The position numbers were made by a program, and so were the translations under genes. The notes under the pieces were generated by a model. It was not told the origin of the DNA. It made no database searches and was given only the letters and a program-made list of their open reading frames with translations. A stretch of 9,104 nucleotides of DNA from Terriglobia bacterium (GTDB lineage: Bacteria; Acidobacteriota; Terriglobia; UBA7540), in assembly GCA_030040515.1 (NCBI GenBank), contig JASHTO010000632.1:1-9104 (forward strand), in the 5' to 3' direction. This document shows positions 6,432-9,104 of the stretch, piece by piece. Numbering within the stretch: position 1 is the first letter of the stretch; each line of letters starts with the position of its first letter.

Positions 6432-6527
6432 GCGTTTATTCTGGAAGACCGCCGGAAAGACGGCCTGCGCGGCATCCCGCCCGATGCTGAGCTTGAAACG
6501 ATCACCGTCAAGTAAAAATAACTTCAT
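6366..6527 (-). pseudogene. Chimeric 53-codon ORF: unknown head fused to the response-regulator tail
   Basis: From ATG 6527 the frame reads MKLFLLDGDRFKLSIGRDAA and on to FQNK. From codon 33 it becomes identical to the last 22 residues of the NtrC-type protein (RNALRYRLAKIGVPDEEEGGKQ, TAG at 6366). The tail corresponds only to the second helix of a Fis-type helix-turn-helix and its end, so it cannot bind DNA alone as in the parent. The head is not recognised. No good ribosome binding site precedes the ATG, which abuts the heptamer array. It is most simply a displaced 3' fragment that happens to be open, not a working gene. A weak resemblance of GRDAAQAV to the parent's GNKSQAAR leaves open a more diverged, longer duplication. 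Confidence 0.55.
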
Positions 6528-6528
6528 T

Positions 6529-6605
6529 CTGCTTGTTGCCTACTGCCTTCTGCCCACTGCTTTCTGCCTGCTGCCCACCGGCTTTTGCCTTCTGCTTCCC
6601 GCCCT
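6529..6605. repeat. Period-7 CTGCCTN array, 11 units without indels
   Basis: Eleven consecutive heptamers follow the pattern CTGCCTN, beginning CTGCTTG, TTGCCTA, CTGCCTT and ending CTGCTTC, CCGCCCT. Related four-unit arrays lie at 6355-6382 and 7243-7270. At all three sites the array ends with the same CTGCTTC-CCGCC(C/T)T pair and is followed by CTCATCC-like sequence. The array covers the end of the DUF2442 gene and supplies its TAG stop on the minus strand. Confidence 0.85.
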
Positions 6606-6860
6606 CTTTCTCATCCTCATCTGGCGCCGCGCAGCCGCATAGAGAGTTTCAGGTGCAATGTCGGCGCCGTTTGGCCAAGAAACCGTACCTCCATCCACAA
6701 AGAACTCCCGGAAGTGAGCCGGGTCTTTCAGTGATTCGAAGATCGGTCCATCCAACCAGGGACGGAAGTCAACGGTCCCCTTGGAAAGGTCGTTGAAGGT
6801 GAGGCGGATGCGGAATCCACCAAGATAATCGGCGCTGATCACGCATGGCAGAAATGTCAT
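6540..6860 (-). CDS. DUF2442 protein with a repeat-derived basic C-terminal tail (106 aa)
   Basis: Residues 10-77 match the small DUF2442 domain: FRIRLTFNDLSKGTVDFRPWL, then GPIFESLKDPAHFREF and the signature WPNGADIAPETLY (62-74). The family is about 75-90 residues, soluble, and of unknown activity. It is often encoded beside DUF4160, as here, and such pairs have a toxin-antitoxin-like look, though I know of no proof. Residues 78-106 are foreign to the family: 13 of 29 are Arg or Lys, none are acidic. They are encoded by a diverged copy of the response-regulator 3' end (6593-6616) and the heptamer array, read in another frame; the stop also comes from the array. The start lies 5 bases after the DUF4160 stop, so translation is likely coupled. 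Confidence 0.85.
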   Translation of the reverse strand: MTFLPCVISADYLGGFRIRLTFNDLSKGTVDFRPWLDGPIFESLKDPAHFREFFVDGGTVSWPNGADIAPETLYAAARRQMRMRKRAGSRRQKPVGSRQKAVGRRQ

Positions 6861-6865
6861 GACAG

Positions 6866-7126
6866 TTACTCCAACGGTTCAATTTGATCGAGAGCTTGTC
6901 CCCTTTTCATTCTCTCCCAGTTGGCCGCAAGCTCGCGACGGTGGGAAACAGCCCATTGCCGGGTCAGCGATCGCGCCGTCCGGGACCGGATGTATCCCGC
7001 AATGATGTTGCCATCGAAGTCGCACTTGGCTTGTTGGCCTTGATGCTCGACGTGAAAATGTGGCGGCTCATGCTCCTTATAGAACATCCGAATAACAATT
7101 CCGAAGAACGTTGAGATAATCGGCAT
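6866..7126 (-). CDS. DUF4160 protein (86 aa)
   Basis: The N-terminal MPIISTFFGIVIRMFYKEH, the PPHFHVEHQG motif (21-30), the short strand CDFDGNIIAGYI, and the helix HRRELAANWERM (62-73) are the hallmarks of DUF4160. The length is typical. No function is established; the conserved HxH and the partner DUF2442 gene are all that can be used. No Shine-Dalgarno sequence precedes the ATG at 7126. A TACATT lies only 5 bases before it, so a leaderless transcript is conceivable but unproven. DNA over 6901-7200 is 52% G+C by my count, below the flanking core genes, which suggests acquired DNA. It is the upstream gene of a two-gene unit. Confidence 0.88.
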   Translation of the reverse strand: MPIISTFFGIVIRMFYKEHEPPHFHVEHQGQQAKCDFDGNIIAGYIRSRTARSLTRQWAVSHRRELAANWERMKRGQALDQIEPLE

Positions 7127-7227
7127 GTTTCAATGTATCAAAGGCCAAACTTCCTATGAAACACTCTGGCCACGAGCGAGTTTAAACCTCCTTCACTTTG
7201 GAGACCGGACAGTAAGTTAAGCACCGG

Positions 7228-7319
7228 CTACCCTACAGGTTTCTGCCTTCCGCCTACTGCTTCCCGCCCTCCTCCTCATCCGGCACGCCGATCTTGGCCA
7301 GGCGGTAGCGCAGGGCGTT
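7228..7319. repeat. Direct repeat B: 3' end and flank of the response-regulator gene
   Basis: This is the copy that forms the real end of the intact gene (7254-7319) plus its flank with four heptamer units (7243-7270: CTGCCTT CCGCCTA CTGCTTC CCGCCCT). It matches repeat A at 66 of 67 bases over 7253-7319. Similarity stops sharply after position 7319, within codon R440. Confidence 0.9.
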
Positions 7320-8639
7320 TCTCGAAAGGCCGAGCAGCCGCGCGGCCTGGCTTTTGTTGCCATTGGCGCGGTGCAGGGCCTCGCGGATGATTTCGTCTTC
7401 GAACTGTTCAAGCGTCATGCCGTCGGGTGGGAAGGGCGCGGAACCAGAACTCGCGGAACTGGCCGGAACGGCAGGCGCGACGTCCAGACGAATGTCCGGT
7501 ACGTCGATGACCGTGCCTGAAGAAAGCGCTACGGCGCGCTCCACGATGTTCTCCAATTCGCGCACGTTGCCGGGCCAGTGGAAATCCGTGAGCAGCTTCA
7601 GCGCCGCCGGAGTGATTCCCCCAAGCTTCTTGCCGGACTCTTCCGCAAAGCGCTTGATAAAGTAGTCGACCAGGTAGGGAATCTCCTCCTTGCGCTCGCG
7701 CAGGGGCGGAATGCTGATGGGCACTACGTTCAGGCGGTAGTAGAGGTCCTCGCGAAAGGTGCCCTGCTCGAGCGCCGCGCGCAGATCCTGATTGGTCGCG
7801 GCGATGACGCGCACATCAACCTTGAGAGTTTTCGTTCCACCCAATCGTTCGAACTGGCGGTCCTGAAGAACGTGCAGCAGCTTCACCTGAATCGATCCCG
7901 GCACGTCGCCGATTTCGTCGAGGAAGATCGTGCCCTTGTCGGCGAGCTCGAAGCGGCCGGGCTTGGTGGTGTTGGCGCCGGTGAATGCGCCCTTTTCGTA
8001 GCCGAACAACTCGCTTTCCAGCAGATTCTCGGGAATAGCCGTGCAATTCACCTTGACGAATGATTCCGAAGCGCGCCGTGAGTGCTCATGAATGGCGCGT
8101 GCGATCAGGTCCTTGCCCACGCCGCTTTCGCCGCCCAGCAGTACGGTGGAATTGGTGGGCGCGACGCGCTCGACCGTGGCCAACACTTCCTGCATCTTCG
8201 GGCTTTGGGCGACGATGTTGCGAAACTGGTAGCGCTGCCCCAGCGCCTCGCGCAGCGAGCGGTTCTCCTCCCGCAGGCGATGAACGTCCAGCTCCTTGCG
8301 GAGGATGAGCTTGATCTCCTCCATGCCGAAGGGCTTCAGGACGTAATCGCTGGCGCCGGCCTTCATGGCCTCAACCGCGGTCTCCACGGTGCCGAACGCG
8401 GTCATGACGACTACGGGCAGAGTGGCGTGTGTGCGTTTGATGGCCTGAAGGAATTCCAGGCCGTTCATGCCGGGCAGCTTCAGGTCCGTGACGACGACGT
8501 CAAGCTTTTCCTGGCGCAGAATGTTGAGCCCGGCCTCGGCGTCGGCGGCGGTCAGGACGGTGTAACCCTCTTCGGTGAGGTTCAGCTCCAGCAGCCGCCG
8601 CATTTTGGCTTCGTCTTCGACGATAAGGAGAGTGGGCAT
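7254..8639 (-). CDS. NtrC-family sigma54-dependent response regulator (461 aa)
   Basis: This is a cytoplasmic two-component regulator that, when phosphorylated, hydrolyses ATP to open sigma54 promoter complexes. The receiver domain (1-120) has E8/D9, phospho-acceptor D52 (VVTDLKLPG), T80 and K102. The AAA+ domain (about 140-370) has Walker A GESGVGKD (170-177), the sigma54-contacting GAFTGA loop (217-222), Walker B GTIFLDEIGD (236-245), ATN sensor (281-283), arginine-finger region FREDLYYRLN, and WPGNVREL sensor II (355-362). A Ser/Ala/Pro linker (388-405) leads to a Fis-type helix-turn-helix (about 415-450). All key residues are intact. Walker A has Val and Asp where Thr and Glu are usual, a mild change. 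The last residues and stop lie in a heptamer repeat. AAGG (8643-8646) is 3 bases before ATG. No histidine kinase is in the window. The AtoC/ZraR subgroup fits, but the exact orthologue is not assignable. Confidence 0.95.
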   Translation of the reverse strand: MPTLLIVEDEAKMRRLLELNLTEEGYTVLTAADAEAGLNILRQEKLDVVVTDLKLPGMNGLEFLQAIKRTHATLPVVVMTAFGTVETAVEAMKAGASDYVLKPFGMEEIKLILRKELDVHRLREENRSLREALGQRYQFRNIVAQSPKMQEVLATVERVAPTNSTVLLGGESGVGKDLIARAIHEHSRRASESFVKVNCTAIPENLLESELFGYEKGAFTGANTTKPGRFELADKGTIFLDEIGDVPGSIQVKLLHVLQDRQFERLGGTKTLKVDVRVIAATNQDLRAALEQGTFREDLYYRLNVVPISIPPLRERKEEIPYLVDYFIKRFAEESGKKLGGITPAALKLLTDFHWPGNVRELENIVERAVALSSGTVIDVPDIRLDVAPAVPASSASSGSAPFPPDGMTLEQFEDEIIREALHRANGNKSQAARLLGLSRNALRYRLAKIGVPDEEEGGKQ

Positions 8640-8669
8640 GTGCCTTGCGCGTGCAGAAAGGCGAAATTT

Positions 8670-8815
8670 GAAACTCGAAACCCGAAACTCGCCTCGAACT
8701 TCGGCCGTGAGGTTTGCAATTTACAGTGGCGGTGTCGCAGTTAGCGCGGGCGGGATGCCCGCGCTGCGAAAACCGGCCATCGCAATATCAGGATTTGTCT
8801 CGAATTTCGAGTTTC
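8670..8815. repeat. Repeat-rich spacer upstream of the response regulator: inverted GAAACTCGAAA with central hairpin
   Basis: The 182-bp spacer between aldolase and regulator holds no gene. GAAACTCGAAA (8670-8680) and its exact complement TTTCGAGTTTC (8805-8815) form an 11-bp inverted pair. Additional imperfect GAAACYCGAA units lie at about 8680-8692. The spacing and the central hairpin give an arrangement like a small palindromic element. A regulator promoter should lie here, but I found no convincing -35/-10 pair. Confidence 0.55.
8743..8765. repeat. REP-like hairpin, 9-bp perfect stem (possible aldolase terminator)
   Basis: AGCGCGGGC (8743-8751) and GCCCGCGCT (8757-8765) form a perfect 9-bp stem around GGGAT. 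An outer CGC...GCG adds pairs across a small bulge. It lies 57 bases downstream of the aldolase stop on the minus strand and could end that transcript, but no T-run follows. The GCGGGCGGGATGCCCGC type is a familiar scattered repeat in GC-rich genomes. Confidence 0.65.
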
Positions 8816-8821
8816 GATCCG

Positions 8822-9104
8822 TTACGCCAGCTCTCCGGCGTAAATCTTCATGATGGTCTCGAGAAACTTCAGCGCGTGCTCGCGGGGCCTCTGGAATGAG
8901 TTGCGGCCGATGATCGAGCCGAAGCCGCCGCCGTCGCGGATGGCACGCGCTTCATCAAACACCGCGTCGTCGCTGTCTTTCTTGGGCCCGCCGGAGAAGA
9001 TGACGATGCGGTGGCCGTCAAACGTGGCCTGCACCACGTGACGAACGCGCTCGGCAAGCGTGGCGCGCGGCACGTTGGCTTTCTCGTAGGCCTTCTTGGC
9101 CTCG
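8822..9104 (-). CDS. Class I fructose-bisphosphate aldolase (DhnA/FbaB type), C-terminal 93 residues
   Basis: The enzyme cleaves or forms fructose-1,6-bisphosphate by a Schiff-base mechanism in glycolysis and gluconeogenesis. The visible frame runs from the window edge through EAKKAYEKANVPRATLAERV. It contains the phosphate-binding segments VIFSGGPKKDSDD and DGGGFGSIIGRNSFQRP, then ends KFLETIMKIYAGELA with TAA at 8822. These match the archaeal-type class I aldolase family (DhnA). The Schiff-base lysine lies upstream, outside the window. A GTG at 9071-9073 is an internal valine, not the start, because conserved frame continues to the edge. A related transaldolase-like synthase (ADH synthase) is a less likely alternative, given GGPKK and GRNSFQRP. 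Confidence 0.9.
   Translation of the reverse strand, partial: EAKKAYEKANVPRATLAERVRHVVQATFDGHRIVIFSGGPKKDSDDAVFDEARAIRDGGGFGSIIGRNSFQRPREHALKFLETIMKIYAGELA

Noticed and set aside
6341..7319. CRISPR-like array suggested by repeated short units
   Set aside because: The units are contiguous degenerate heptamers without spacers, and no cas gene is present.
7578..8744. Plus-strand ORFs of 161 and 220 codons over the response-regulator gene
   Set aside because: They are antisense to a complete NtrC-type protein with every motif intact; no independent support.

Overview
This window comes from a GC-rich bacterial chromosome (about 60-65% G+C in the core genes by eye). I think it is an acidobacterium. 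That is an inference from three things: a large TPR-GAF-degenerate-GGDEF protein divergent from lepA, a DhnA-type class I aldolase, and many small intergenic repeats (heptamer CTGCCTN arrays, REP-like hairpins, GAAACTCGAAA motifs). Nothing here fixes the taxonomy. All protein calls rest on motifs and family memory, without database searches.

Layout, left to right. (1) 1-296, minus: the start of lepA (elongation factor 4), cut by the window edge. (2) 297-662: a 366-bp divergent intergenic region. It holds a 156-bp MITE-like element with about 26-bp imperfect terminal inverted repeats, a 10-bp-stem hairpin and a possible 9-bp target duplication, followed by a sigma70-type promoter. (3) 663-3191, plus: an 842-residue scaffold or sensor-like protein with TPRs, a GAF domain and a GGDEF domain whose signature is lost. 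(4) 3324-5432, plus: a tight operon of 3-hydroxybutyryl-CoA dehydrogenase, enoyl-CoA hydratase and NusB, with gaps of 9 and 3 bases. (5) 5466-6286, minus: a coiled-coil protein followed by a DUF1398 protein. (6) 6341-7319, minus: a rearranged accessory patch carrying a DUF4160-DUF2442 gene pair between two direct copies of the 3' end of the next gene. (7) 7254-8639, minus: an NtrC-type sigma54-activating response regulator. (8) 8640-8821: repeat-rich spacer with a strong REP-like hairpin. (9) 8822-9104, minus: the 3' end of a class I fructose-bisphosphate aldolase.

How the genes relate. The plus-strand operon couples two consecutive steps of short-chain beta-oxidation (or butyryl/crotonyl-CoA metabolism run in reverse) to a transcription antitermination factor. 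The minus-strand right half reads from aldolase through the regulator into the accessory pairs, with no histidine kinase in view.

The most unusual part is 6341-7319. A 67-bp stretch covering the last codons, stop and start of the 3' flank of the response-regulator gene occurs twice with one difference. The two copies bracket about 800-900 bp of lower-GC DNA (156 of 300 bases G/C over 6901-7200 by my count). The displaced copy is fused in frame to unrelated sequence as a 53-codon chimeric ORF. A third, more diverged copy forms the basic C-terminal tail of the DUF2442 protein. Each copy sits against a period-7 CTGCCTN array that supplies the local stop codon. This looks like insertion or duplication of a small gene cassette at a gene tail, mediated by or associated with heptamer repeats. 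No recombinase is present, so the mechanism is open.
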